From Shewanella pealeana ATCC 700345 (GTDB taxonomy: Bacteria; Pseudomonadota; Gammaproteobacteria; Enterobacterales; Shewanellaceae), in NCBI RefSeq assembly GCF_000018285.1, contig NC_009901.1, forward strand, positions 4,463,001-4,527,000: 64,000 nucleotides of DNA, read 5' to 3'. The notes beneath the pieces are model-generated. The model was not told the DNA's origin and did not search any database. It saw only the letters and a program-made list of their open reading frames with translations. This document shows positions 18,199-27,253 of the stretch, one piece after another (the stretch's first letter is position 1; each line of letters opens with the position of its first letter). The position numbers and the translations under genes are program-made.

Positions 18199-18636
18199 AT
18201 GTATATTCAATTTAACCAAGAAAACATCAGCGCCTCGCTGCCCGAAAAAAGGCCTGACACAGTATTTGCCAACCCAGATTTGTTTATCGTTTTTGATAAA
18301 GCCGTGCGATTTGTACTATGGCAAGAGATTATCGAAAAGCTAAGCCCGCACTGGTTAGCAGGCAAAGACCTATGGGATAGCGATTTCGATTTTGGCAGCG
18401 AACCTGACGATGAAGACGGTGAAGACACTGAGGACGAGAGTGAGTTTGATGATTATCAAACCCTAGAGCTATTGCAGTTCCCAACCTTAGATACGCTAGA
18501 TGTTGAAGAGGAATATGCGTTTGTGTACGACAGCAATAACACCCTCTACATCAGCGAAGATTTCATCAAAGAGCTGAAGTCTGCTGGGTGTAACAATGTT
18601 TGGTATAACACTACGGCGCCCTTTGGAAGATATTAA
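18199..18636 (+). CDS. Small acidic hypothetical protein, partner of the Imm11-type gene
   Basis: 145 residues from ATG 18199, one base after the upstream stop; an in-frame upstream ATG (18166) would overlap the preceding gene and was rejected. The centre (about residues 70-92) is very acidic (EPDDEDGEDTEDESEFDD), flanked by an N-terminal segment with FANPDLFIVFDKAVRFVLW and a C-terminal FVYDSNNTLYISEDFIKEL. No known family was recognised. Tight coupling to the immunity gene suggests a second immunity protein or chaperone (inference). A terminator follows immediately. Confidence 0.6.
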   Translation: MYIQFNQENISASLPEKRPDTVFANPDLFIVFDKAVRFVLWQEIIEKLSPHWLAGKDLWDSDFDFGSEPDDEDGEDTEDESEFDDYQTLELLQFPTLDTLDVEEEYAFVYDSNNTLYISEDFIKELKSAGCNNVWYNTTAPFGRY

Positions 18637-18641
18637 ATGTG

Positions 18642-18664
18642 AAGCACCAAAATGGTGCTTTTTC
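18642..18664 (+). terminator. Terminator of the immunity gene pair
   Basis: AAGCACCA / AAA / TGGTGCTT followed by TTTC directly after the stop codon. Confidence 0.8.
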
Positions 18665-18990
18665 ATTAAGTCGATACTGATAATGCGCTCATAGCTTTGC
18701 CCCCTAATTAGGGGGACAACGTGATTACCGATAAACAGTCCATACCTAAAAATATTGGCATCCCCCAATTCTAAGCCACTCATTCCAAATCAATAACATA
18801 TTAGCCTTTCTTGATAATGGTCTCATACAGGAGTTATTCAGCTCCTCTCTAAAGCTCCTGAGAGCACGAATAAAGATAAAATTTTAAGCAGAATGATTTA
18901 AGCGGCTAAATGATAAGATTTAGAAAAAGGGAGCCTGCATAGAGTGTCAAACCTATGGTCAATATTGAATGTGAAATTTAAACTGCTGAA
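18665..18990. other. Intergenic region with a 16-bp palindrome
   Basis: No gene is seen. CCCCCTAATTAGGGGG (18700-18715) is a perfect palindrome without a T-run. A looser inverted repeat with CAGGAG and CTCCTG arms lies at about 18827-18863. These could be binding sites or remnants of the transposase element's far end. Confidence 0.4.
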
Positions 18991-19962
18991 TTAGCCAAGA
19001 TACTGGCAACTACTGGTAAAGTGCCTTCGTCGTTTTTCTAGATGTTCGCAGTAATTGGTTAACTCTTGCAGCGACCCAACAGGCCCGTGAAACAACTTGC
19101 CAAAATCTCTAGCCAACTTGAGCCAATTTTCACTAGGAATATTAAGCCTTTCCAATACCCTTTCAGCACTTTGGGAAATAGCACCTCGCTTATCATCACG
19201 AATGATTCGCCCAGTCTCGTCGACAAGAGTGAGGTAGTCCTGCAGCGAGAAATTAATGCCTTTTGATTGGAGCTTTGTCTCATTACCAATAAACGGTAAT
19301 AACTTAGCAGGTTGTTTACCTTTTAAGGCTGCGTTCACTCGTAGTTGTAAGCTAGTAAAATCAGATTGTTCTGGGGTCTTAGCTATCTTGGCACGAATAG
19401 GATTGAGCTCAACATAAGCCATACAAGCCAACACAGCAGCTTCATCAAGTAATGCTTGGCTTTTAAATCGGCCTTCCCAGAAATGCCCCGTGCAATTGTC
19501 TTCATAGTTAGCTTGTCTTGCGATAGGCTCATTCAAGCAACGCATAAACCAGCTGATATCACTAAGGCGGGATCGGTATGTCGCTATCAAATGCTTTAGC
19601 GTGGCTACCATGCACTCTTCAATTACGTCTCCTTTAGCAAACTTCTGAGTTAAATCAGTGCCATTAAACAACATATGCCACTGTACTACTACTTCCCTAT
19701 CAGACCAGTTGTTCACTGTTTCAAGGTCGATATAAAGCACCACATGCAGATGATTACTCATCACAGCATACGCAGCCACATCTATCGCAAACACCTCTGT
19801 TAATTTCAGTATCTGAGCCTCAACCCAACCACGGCGATGGTCATAGTTCTTCCCCGTGTATTTATCATCACCACACAAGTAAGCGCGACGAACAACACGA
19901 CTACAACAGTGATAGTAAGGCGTATCTTCCAAGCTTATTAGCGTACTTCTAGCGCGGGGCAT
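18991..19962 (-). CDS. REP-associated tyrosine transposase (RAYT / Y1-type), full copy
   Basis: A single-strand DNA transposase of the HUH (Y1) superfamily, associated with mobilising palindromic repeats. The 323-residue length is normal for the larger RAYT group. The N-terminus is PRARSTLISLEDTPYYHCCSR; the metal-binding HUH motif is NHLHVVLY (H71, H73). Family blocks NEPIARQANYEDNCTGHFWE and AYVELNPIRAKIA follow, then a C-terminal helical part absent from the other copies. The start is ATG 19962, preceded by GGAGG. A leader shared by all three copies precedes it. It is probably intact. Confidence 0.88.
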   Translation of the reverse strand: MPRARSTLISLEDTPYYHCCSRVVRRAYLCGDDKYTGKNYDHRRGWVEAQILKLTEVFAIDVAAYAVMSNHLHVVLYIDLETVNNWSDREVVVQWHMLFNGTDLTQKFAKGDVIEECMVATLKHLIATYRSRLSDISWFMRCLNEPIARQANYEDNCTGHFWEGRFKSQALLDEAAVLACMAYVELNPIRAKIAKTPEQSDFTSLQLRVNAALKGKQPAKLLPFIGNETKLQSKGINFSLQDYLTLVDETGRIIRDDKRGAISQSAERVLERLNIPSENWLKLARDFGKLFHGPVGSLQELTNYCEHLEKRRRHFTSSCQYLG

Positions 19963-20052
19963 AACAACCTCCTACTTCAGCAATAACTAAACCAACAGTT
20001 AAAGCTTAGTAAGAGGCAGCAAAACATGCCATTGAGGATGGGTGTCTATAAT
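19963..20052. repeat. RAYT leader repeat, copy 1, ending in GGGTGTCTAT
   Basis: About 90 bases upstream of the full transposase ORF, nearly identical to 20679-20771 and 21402-21493. It runs from the GGAGG ribosome-binding site to the motif GGGTGTCTAT (20039-20048), where similarity stops. At this point the second, truncated transposase copy is cut. Confidence 0.8.
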
Positions 20053-20678
20053 GGGTTTTAAATCAGATTCTTCTGGGGTCTTAGCTATCTTGGCACGAAT
20101 AGGATTGAGTTCAACATAAGCCATACAAGCCAGCACTGCAGCTTCATCAAGTAATGCTTGGCTTTTGAAGCGCCCCTCCCAGAAATGCCCTGTGCAGTTG
20201 TCTTCATAGTTAGCTTGTCTTGCGATAGGTTCATTCAAGCAGCGCATAAACCAGCTGATATCACTCAGGCGTGAGCGGTATTTCGCTATAAGATGTTTTA
20301 GTGACGCAACCATACACTCTTCAATTAAGTCACCTTTAACAAATTTCCTTGTTAAATCAGTACCATTAAACAGCCGATGCCATTGCTCGACAACTTCCCT
20401 ATCAGACCAGCTGTTCACCATTTCAAGGTCGATATAAAGCACCACATGCAGATGATTACTCATCACAGCATACGCAGCCACATCTATCGCAAACGCCTCT
20501 GTTAATTTCAGTATCTGAGCCTCAACCCAACCACGCCGATGGTCATAATTCTTGCCTGTATATTTATCATCACCGCACAAGAAAGCACGCCGCACGACTC
20601 GGCTACAGCAGTGATAGTAAGGACTTCTTGTTAAATAGAGGGCTCTAAGCTTATTAGCGTACTTCTAGCGCGGGGCAT
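20039..20678 (-). pseudogene. REP-associated tyrosine transposase, broken copy 2
   Basis: Very similar to the full copy from RRAFLCGDDKYTG to PIRAKIAKTPEESDL. It has two lesions. Near the start, about 12 bases after AAGCTT are replaced by about 26, which shifts the frame and creates a TAA soon after the original ATG (20678). At the other end the sequence departs from the full copy at about 20066 and runs into the neighbouring leader, giving a short unrelated tail (IIDTHPQWHVLL). The HUH motif NHLHVVLY remains, but the C-terminal third is lost. A 198-residue product could only start internally. Confidence 0.85.
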
Positions 20679-20771
20679 AACAACCTCCTACTTCAGCAAT
20701 AACTAAACCAACAGTTAAAGCTTAGTAAGAGGCAGCAAAACATGCCATTAAAGCTGGGTGTCTATGATTGT
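20679..20771. repeat. RAYT leader repeat, copy 2, ending in GGGTGTCTAT
   Basis: Same leader as before the full copy, ending with GGGTGTCTAT (20757-20766). A second related motif GGGTGTCTTGG occurs about 20 bases further, near 20783. Confidence 0.8.
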
Positions 20772-20846
20772 TCCATTATGGGTGTCTTGGTTATTGTAGG
20801 TTGAAGATGTTCTAATACTCATTCGTTTATAATTAGAGAGAGAGAA

Positions 20847-21209
20847 ATGCGGCTATACCACACATCAACTGCACCAATTCTATTTTGCAAAGAAGGTAAC
20901 TTGTTATTCATGAGTAAATATCCACCTAGTTACCAAGGGCTCCACGCATGGCATGATAAAGCTATTGCTAAAGGCAGAACTACATATGGCGACAATGATT
21001 TCCTGTACGAGTTCGATTATCCAATCGAATCTATTGACGGACTAGTTAGCGTTAATCACGTTGATATATTTTTTAAAGAGAGTGAACCCATTAATGAAAT
21101 TGCGGTAAAACTAAAAGAAGATACGGGCTCTGGTGTCAACCAATACCACGTTGTGGTTCTTGATTATTCGCTAATAAGTAACTGGCGAAAGCTAGATGCA
21201 ATACTCTGA
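20847..21209 (+). CDS. Hypothetical protein between transposase copies
   Basis: A 120-residue ORF with a GAGAGA ribosome-binding site in front of ATG 20847; an internal ATG at 20910 is an alternative start. It begins MRLYHTSTAPILFCKEGNLL and continues with a mixed polar sequence (YEFDYPIESIDGLVSVNHVDIFF, YHVVVLDYSLISNW). No signal peptide or membrane helix is seen, and no family was recognised. It lies between the leaders of transposase copies 2 and 3, so it may be a passenger or host DNA split by the elements. Confidence 0.5.
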   Translation: MRLYHTSTAPILFCKEGNLLFMSKYPPSYQGLHAWHDKAIAKGRTTYGDNDFLYEFDYPIESIDGLVSVNHVDIFFKESEPINEIAVKLKEDTGSGVNQYHVVVLDYSLISNWRKLDAIL

Positions 21210-21298
21210 TAAGCGTTTAAATGAAGCCAACTATAAGCCTTCAGACAGTGTGCTTTTACAAGAAGAAAAAACAAAGGCACCCAATGTTAATCTTAACG

Positions 21299-21401
21299 AT
21301 GGGTGTCTATGATTGGCTTTGGCACGACGAACTACACGACTACAGCAGTGATAGTAAGGCGTATCTTCCAAGCTTATTAGCGTACTTCTTGCGCGGGGCA
21401 T
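21299..21401 (-). pseudogene. REP-associated tyrosine transposase, 5' fragment (copy 3)
   Basis: Reading leftward from ATG 21401, the DNA encodes the first 25 or so residues of the transposase (start, then EDTPYYHCCSRVVR). It breaks at about 21322, where it joins the motif GGGTGTCTATGATTGG (21299-21314). Only this stub remains. Confidence 0.8.
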
Positions 21402-21493
21402 AACAACCTCCTACTTCAGCAATAACTAAACCAACAGTTAAAGCTTAGTAAGAGGCAGCAAAACATGCCATTAAGGCTGGGTGTCTATGATTA
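21402..21493. repeat. RAYT leader repeat, copy 3, ending in GGGTGTCTAT
   Basis: Third copy of the approximately 90-base transposase leader, ending with GGGTGTCTATGATTA (21479-21493). With the motif at 21299 it bounds a unit of about 195 bp carrying only the leader and the transposase stub, which resembles a small non-autonomous element. Confidence 0.75.
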
Positions 21494-21516
21494 GCTATTG
21501 TTCGGCTTCCATGCCT

Positions 21517-21624
21517 CTCGTTCGAAAGCTCAATAACTTCGTTATCTCTCACCTTGTTTTCGACGGCCTCAGCCGCATCTACACTAGGTTAGACAAGCGG
21601 TAAACTGAGGCTTATCAGTTAAAA
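21517..21624. repeat. 108-bp dispersed repeat, copy 2
   Basis: Partner of 17447-17554, the same length with about 20 substitutions. Here it lies about 170 bases upstream of the intact NERD gene; copy 1 abuts the NERD remnant. Confidence 0.8.
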
Positions 21625-21794
21625 GTTTAATATTAAAAAGCACTAAGACAATCTCCTCATTGATAGTCATCAAGCTTAAAAGCTATTAATCTCAGTAGCT
21701 TTTTCAGTCAAATAGCAGATAAAATAAGCTTCATAATTATCAAGCTGCTAGTTAATCATTTATAGCTAGACAGTAGAACGGATGCTATTGATAA

Positions 21795-22856
21795 ATGATT
21801 CTAAAAACTAAATCCCCGCAAAATGCGCGATCCGCTCAAGCGATTGCAGGCCAGCAACAAGAACAAAATGTGGCGTTCTTTCTGCGCCGTGCCTATAAAG
21901 ATCACCCACAGGTGTTAGTGATCAACGATTTCAAGTTTCGCTTTAACGACGAAGTCGCCCAAATAGACCATCTCATCGTGTATACCTACGGTTTTGTCTT
22001 AATTGAGTCGAAGAGCATCAGAGGTCAGGTAAAGGTCAATCAAAAACAGGAATGGACGCGCAGCCTAAGCACTTATCAAGGCAAGACTGACAAGTGGCAA
22101 GGTATGCCCTCGCCCATCAAGCAAGTCGAGCTGCAGCAAGCCCTGTTACTCGAATTATTAATGCATCATCGCAGTGAGATATTAGGCAAATTACTCGGCC
22201 TAAAACAGCAAGGCTTCAAGGGGCGATGCTGGGATCATCTGTGCGCTGTTTCTAGTGATGCTATTATCGATAGAAAATCCATGCCCAAAGCGGTATCAGA
22301 CAAGCTTATAAAATCTGAATTTCTGGTAGAGAAACTCGACAAGGTGATGAACCTAAAGACTAAGTTTGCCAGATTTATGCATGCTAGCGATACACGCCCA
22401 GACTTCAACCAAGAAGAACTCGAATCTGTTGCCTCATTTCTTATCAAGCAACATATCGCACCTCATACGACCGCAACAGAAGCAGCAACTGCAACAGTAG
22501 CAAGCCAAACAGCCACCGAGCAAAGCACCGCATCACTAAAAACCACACCAGTAACAGTAGCTGCCAGCACAGCGCCTGCTCAACAAACGCTAGCAAAGAC
22601 CACGCAACAAGAACCAGTAGAGAAAAGCCAAGCGATACAACTAGTTTTGCGCTGCAAACATTGCGGAGAATCAACGAATTACACCCCAATGTATGGCAAA
22701 TTCGGCTATTACATCAATTGTAATCAATGCACTAAAAACACGCCGATGAAACAAGCCTGCCCACAGTGCAGCAGCAAGAATACAAGAGTTAAGAAAAGCA
22801 AAGAGACTTACACCCTAAGCTGCCAAGAGTGTGGTTGTGGACAACGGGTAATTTAG
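21795..22856 (+). CDS. NERD-domain protein with C-terminal zinc ribbons
   Basis: 353 residues. The N-terminal nuclease-related domain (about 15-130) has the core DEVAQIDHLIVY (D58) and FVLIESKSIRG (E71, K73), the restriction-endonuclease-like D...ExK pattern. A helical middle and an Ala/Thr/Gln-rich linker (about 220-275) follow. The C-terminus has topoisomerase-like zinc ribbons: CKHCG, CNQC, CPQC, CQECGCG. DNA binding and possibly cleavage are expected from the family; such proteins occur in defence-rich regions. No clear ribosome-binding site precedes ATG 21795. A remnant of a second copy is at 17349. Its target is unknown. Confidence 0.85.
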   Translation: MILKTKSPQNARSAQAIAGQQQEQNVAFFLRRAYKDHPQVLVINDFKFRFNDEVAQIDHLIVYTYGFVLIESKSIRGQVKVNQKQEWTRSLSTYQGKTDKWQGMPSPIKQVELQQALLLELLMHHRSEILGKLLGLKQQGFKGRCWDHLCAVSSDAIIDRKSMPKAVSDKLIKSEFLVEKLDKVMNLKTKFARFMHASDTRPDFNQEELESVASFLIKQHIAPHTTATEAATATVASQTATEQSTASLKTTPVTVAASTAPAQQTLAKTTQQEPVEKSQAIQLVLRCKHCGESTNYTPMYGKFGYYINCNQCTKNTPMKQACPQCSSKNTRVKKSKETYTLSCQECGCGQRVI

Positions 22857-22982
22857 GGGTTAGATAAGGTTTACTCTAGTCTTACCTATTCATGTAAGAA
22901 TCAAAAAATTATACAATACTATCAACATCTTGTTGTTAATATTTGCACCGTCATACAATATAATATTTTTTAGGGACAAAAG

Positions 22983-24062
22983 TTGAAGAAAAAAATACAG
23001 TTTTTTCATAAAACAAGAGCAAGAGTTATACAACGAAAAGCCCTAAAAAAGGCTCAACGAAAAACTAGAAGTAAGCAGACTTCTAGTACTGGTCGCCCAA
23101 AAAAACTCGGCGCAGCTGAAATAATTTATGCACCTCTCGAGTTTTCTATATATGAGCTAGCTGAAGGTGACACTCAAAAATACAGCGAAGCCATTGATTT
23201 TATTGAAAAAATAAAATCAATTGACCATTCTAAATCCTATATTATTGATTTTTCCAATACTGAACGTGTTACAGCGGCAGCTTTGCTACTTCTTTATGCT
23301 ACGATAGATCAAAAGAAAGTTACTGGGCCAGTAAACTCCTCAATCGTATGGCCACATAGCGATTCAGCAAGAAGGGTTATAGTAAAATCAGGGTTAAATA
23401 AGTTATTGCAAAACACTCTAAATACAGAGGAACCTGACTTTTCAAATACTATTATTAGTGGTGTTGGTAATGATAAAGTTGAAAGTCTCATCGATCATAT
23501 AGAGCAATCTGTATACAAAAATCAAATGGATGACGAGGTTGAATACCTATATGGTGATGCAATATCTGAAACAATTAATAATGTAGGAAGACATGCTTAT
23601 CCCGAATCAAATGCATCTGATAAAAAATGGTGGATTCTTTGTGATGTAATAGGTGATAAACTATTTGTACTTATTTATGACTGTGGAATTGGTATCCCTA
23701 AAACGGTTGTCAAAAGAAACTGGTTTATTAGTTCTGTAGAAAAATTTTATCCTGAGCAATATGCCGAAGCCAAACAGGCTCCTGCGAGTCAAAGCAAATT
23801 GTATTTTTTTGGCTCTTTAAAGGACGAAAATCTTATTGATCTTGCGATGAAGCAAGATGTAACAGGAACTCTCAAAAGTAAACACGGTCAAGGAAGTAAG
23901 AGCATTAAAGCTCTAGTCAGCGAAACTCATAGAGGAAAGTTGTGGATTTACAGCAATAAAGGGCTTTTAACTTTTAAGAATGTTGACACCCCGGTAGACT
24001 TGCACACCCTCAACAAAGGATTTCCTGGAACTTTAGTACAGTGGAACATTAAAATATCATGA
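22983..24062 (+). CDS. GHKL-type ATPase with N-terminal STAS-like domain
   Basis: 359 residues starting at TTG, six bases after AGGGA; no Met codon occurs until about residue 182, so the rare start is well supported. The order is a very basic N-terminus (1-40), a STAS-like region (about 47-145, with SYIIDFSNTERVTAAALLLLY), and a GHKL ATPase domain. The N box is DAISETINNVGRHAYP (E196, N200), then YDCGIGIP (233-239) and KHGQGSKSI (300-308). There is no dimerisation/phospho-His domain, so this is not a classical sensor kinase; it resembles anti-sigma-type or GHKL switch ATPases. It overlaps the next gene by four bases (ATGA). DNA is more AT-rich than the flanking core genes. Confidence 0.8.
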   Translation: MKKKIQFFHKTRARVIQRKALKKAQRKTRSKQTSSTGRPKKLGAAEIIYAPLEFSIYELAEGDTQKYSEAIDFIEKIKSIDHSKSYIIDFSNTERVTAAALLLLYATIDQKKVTGPVNSSIVWPHSDSARRVIVKSGLNKLLQNTLNTEEPDFSNTIISGVGNDKVESLIDHIEQSVYKNQMDDEVEYLYGDAISETINNVGRHAYPESNASDKKWWILCDVIGDKLFVLIYDCGIGIPKTVVKRNWFISSVEKFYPEQYAEAKQAPASQSKLYFFGSLKDENLIDLAMKQDVTGTLKSKHGQGSKSIKALVSETHRGKLWIYSNKGLLTFKNVDTPVDLHTLNKGFPGTLVQWNIKIS

Positions 24063-24409
24063 AAACTAAGAAGCTAAAGAATATTGTAGTTACAGATTTC
24101 CATCCAAAGCCTTACGGTAGGTATACAACTGATGGCCCTGGTTGTGAATTATCAAGTGGTGAGGTCTTTAGAGATAAAGTTTTAGCTCCAGCCCTAAGAG
24201 ATTATGATTTAGTTCATGTAGACTTAACTGGATATAACAGGTACGGCCGGTCTTTTCTTGATGAAGCCTTCGGAGGGTTAATAAGGGAATCTGGCTTCAA
24301 CTATCAAGAACTTAAAGAAAAACTAACATACGACCATGAATCTGTGAAAAGTATTTTACAAGTTATAGATGAACGAATTGAAGCTGCAGAAAGGGATAGG
24401 AATAGCTAA
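24059..24409 (+). CDS. STAS-like domain protein (DUF4325 family)
   Basis: 116 residues beginning at the ATGA overlap with the ATPase gene, so translation is probably coupled. It matches DUF4325 STAS-like proteins: GRYTTDGPGCELSSGEVFRD near residues 17-40, the strand LVHVDLTGYNRYG, and SFLDEAFGGLIRESGF. These are often found beside GHKL ATPases. By analogy to SpoIIAA/SpoIIAB it could bind the ATPase, but the usual phosphoacceptor Ser context is not certain here. The next gene starts one base after its stop. Confidence 0.8.
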   Translation: MKTKKLKNIVVTDFHPKPYGRYTTDGPGCELSSGEVFRDKVLAPALRDYDLVHVDLTGYNRYGRSFLDEAFGGLIRESGFNYQELKEKLTYDHESVKSILQVIDERIEAAERDRNS

Positions 24410-24410
24410 G

Positions 24411-24944
24411 ATGTCAACATGGCAATTCAGCGTTCAAATCCTAAGTTGGCTATTCATTTTTTACTTACATATCAGAAACTTAAGGAAATCTGAAATATCT
24501 AAACTAAAAGAAAACATTTTAACTACTCTCGATAAACTACCCGAAACTTACTGCAAAAAACTCGATTATGACGAAATAAGTGTTCTAGATGCAGAGGAAA
24601 CACTCTCAATGCTAGTTAATCGGATTGAGTTTCAGGTAATCAGCTTGAATAAATACGCAAACAAGATCATTTTTGAACCTTCTCGCTTATCAGTATTAAG
24701 AAGTATCGAGCTAACAGAGCATAACTTGAAGAAAGAAAGCATTGATAGGCATAAGCTAGAGAAGAGTATTCTAGAAAAAATAAGTGACTTAACCGAAGAA
24801 ATTGAGAGTTCATACATTACTGAGACTTATAGCAAAAATCCATTAAGATCATTTATCGAAACAAGAAGGTATGAAATAAAAGGAGCAACTTTTGGAGCCC
24901 TCCTAATCTACGTATATAGTGTTTTTTTTCAAATAATATACTGA
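24411..24944 (+). CDS. Membrane protein, third gene of the STAS/GHKL operon
   Basis: 177 residues from ATG 24411, one base after the DUF4325 stop; an in-frame ATG at 24369 would overlap that gene. Hydrophobic segments lie at each end (about 4-20, VQILSWLFIFYL; about 160-177, FGALLIYVYSVFF). Between them is a charged, helical, coiled-coil-like middle (KLKENILTTLDKL, HKLEKSILEKISDLTEEIE). No family was recognised. Two membrane anchors with a cytoplasmic or periplasmic helical part would suit an effector or a sensor. The role is inference only. Confidence 0.65.
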   Translation: MSTWQFSVQILSWLFIFYLHIRNLRKSEISKLKENILTTLDKLPETYCKKLDYDEISVLDAEETLSMLVNRIEFQVISLNKYANKIIFEPSRLSVLRSIELTEHNLKKESIDRHKLEKSILEKISDLTEEIESSYITETYSKNPLRSFIETRRYEIKGATFGALLIYVYSVFFQIIY

Positions 24945-25120
24945 GATTTAAGTTAGCCTCACGTCAAAACATAACCGAGATTACAGTGTAACTAATTACG
25001 CATTAAATCCGATACCGTTAGGTATCGGGGCTTCATCTATTCACCAAGAGCTCTTTTACAAGAAATGGCTTTAAGCTTAAAGGCTATAGACCAGCAACCC
25101 TTTTACTAATTTTGCCCATT

Positions 25121-25160
25121 AAAAAAACCGACACTGTTGCCAGTCTCGGGTTTTATTTTT
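25121..25160 (+). terminator. Terminator probably serving the STAS/GHKL operon
   Basis: AAAACCGACACTG pairs imperfectly with CAGTCTCGGGTTTT around TTGC, then ATTTTT. It lies about 180 bases past the last operon gene. Confidence 0.65.
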
Positions 25161-25324
25161 AGGTATTGCTCTTAGCTTTCAAACTAAAAACAGAGGCCTA
25201 TGGGGTAGACGTTTTTACGTAGGATAAATCGTGTTAGAACAAGGCTTCTTGCCACGACGTTTAGTTTTCAGCTCTCAACCATTAAGAGTGGCAAAGCAAC
25301 GCAAACACTCGCTCGCCAGAAAAC

Positions 25325-25361
25325 AAAAAGCCCCGATACCGTTAGGTATCGGGGCTTTTTT
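25325..25361 (-). terminator. Strong bidirectional terminator downstream of groEL
   Basis: AAAAAGCCCCGATACC, loop GTTA, GGTATCGGGGCTTTTT: a perfect stem with T-runs in both directions, about 160 bases past the groEL stop. Confidence 0.8.
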
Positions 25362-25412
25362 GGCTTTAAGCTTTTGAGCTATAGACCAGCAGAGTATTTT
25401 TGCTAATTTTGC

Positions 25413-25503
25413 GCCGGATAAATCGTGTTAGTACAAGGCGCTGTGAGCGACGCGTAGTTTTCTTACGCGAGCGAGCAGCAACGCCGTAATCACCGATTTA
25501 GAC
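25413..25503. repeat. Imperfect palindromic element between groEL and its terminator
   Basis: Left arm TAAATCGTGTTAGTACAAGG and right arm ending in GCCGTAATCACCGATTTA are partially complementary around a GCGTAGTTTTCTTACGC core. Long palindromes of this type occur as dispersed repeats in Shewanella genomes (general knowledge). It lies in the 3' untranslated part of groESL mRNA. Confidence 0.55.
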
Positions 25504-25520
25504 CAGCAAAAAAGCAAAAA

Positions 25521-27197
<1,677 letters not shown>

Positions 27198-27253
27198 TTA
27201 CACAGTTGCGCCAACAACGGCATTAATGATTTGTATGTTGCAAGAGTATGGGA

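Larger units (their letters stand above)
24945..25520. other. Gene-free region with duplicated hairpins and a long imperfect palindrome
   Basis: 576 bases between convergent genes. CCGATACCGTTAGGTATCGGGGCTT occurs twice in essence (from about 25008 and 25335). Each copy is followed by TGGCTTTAAGCTT, a CTATAGACCAGCA block, a CTAATTTTGC block and then GGATAAATCGTGTTAG (25211 and 25412). This makes two diverged copies of a compound repeat, the left one interrupted by extra sequence. TAGACCAGCA occurs a third time just before groEL's end (about 25499). No ORF is supported. Confidence 0.65.

Noticed and set aside
21536..21548. ATAACTTCGTTAT looked like part of a loxP arm
   Set aside because: Only the short ATAAC...GTTAT hairpin is present. 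The 8-bp spacer and second 13-bp arm of loxP are missing, and the other repeat copy has a different loop.
22444..22689. Minus-strand 81-codon hydrophobic ORF inside the NERD gene
   Set aside because: Antisense to the Ala/Thr/Gln-rich linker; its Leu-rich translation is the mirror of GCA/CAG/AGC codons.
16729..25520. Prophage or integrative element covering the accessory region
   Set aside because: No integrase, phage structural gene, tRNA target or flanking att-like direct repeats were seen; the block looks assembled by small repeats and RAYT elements.
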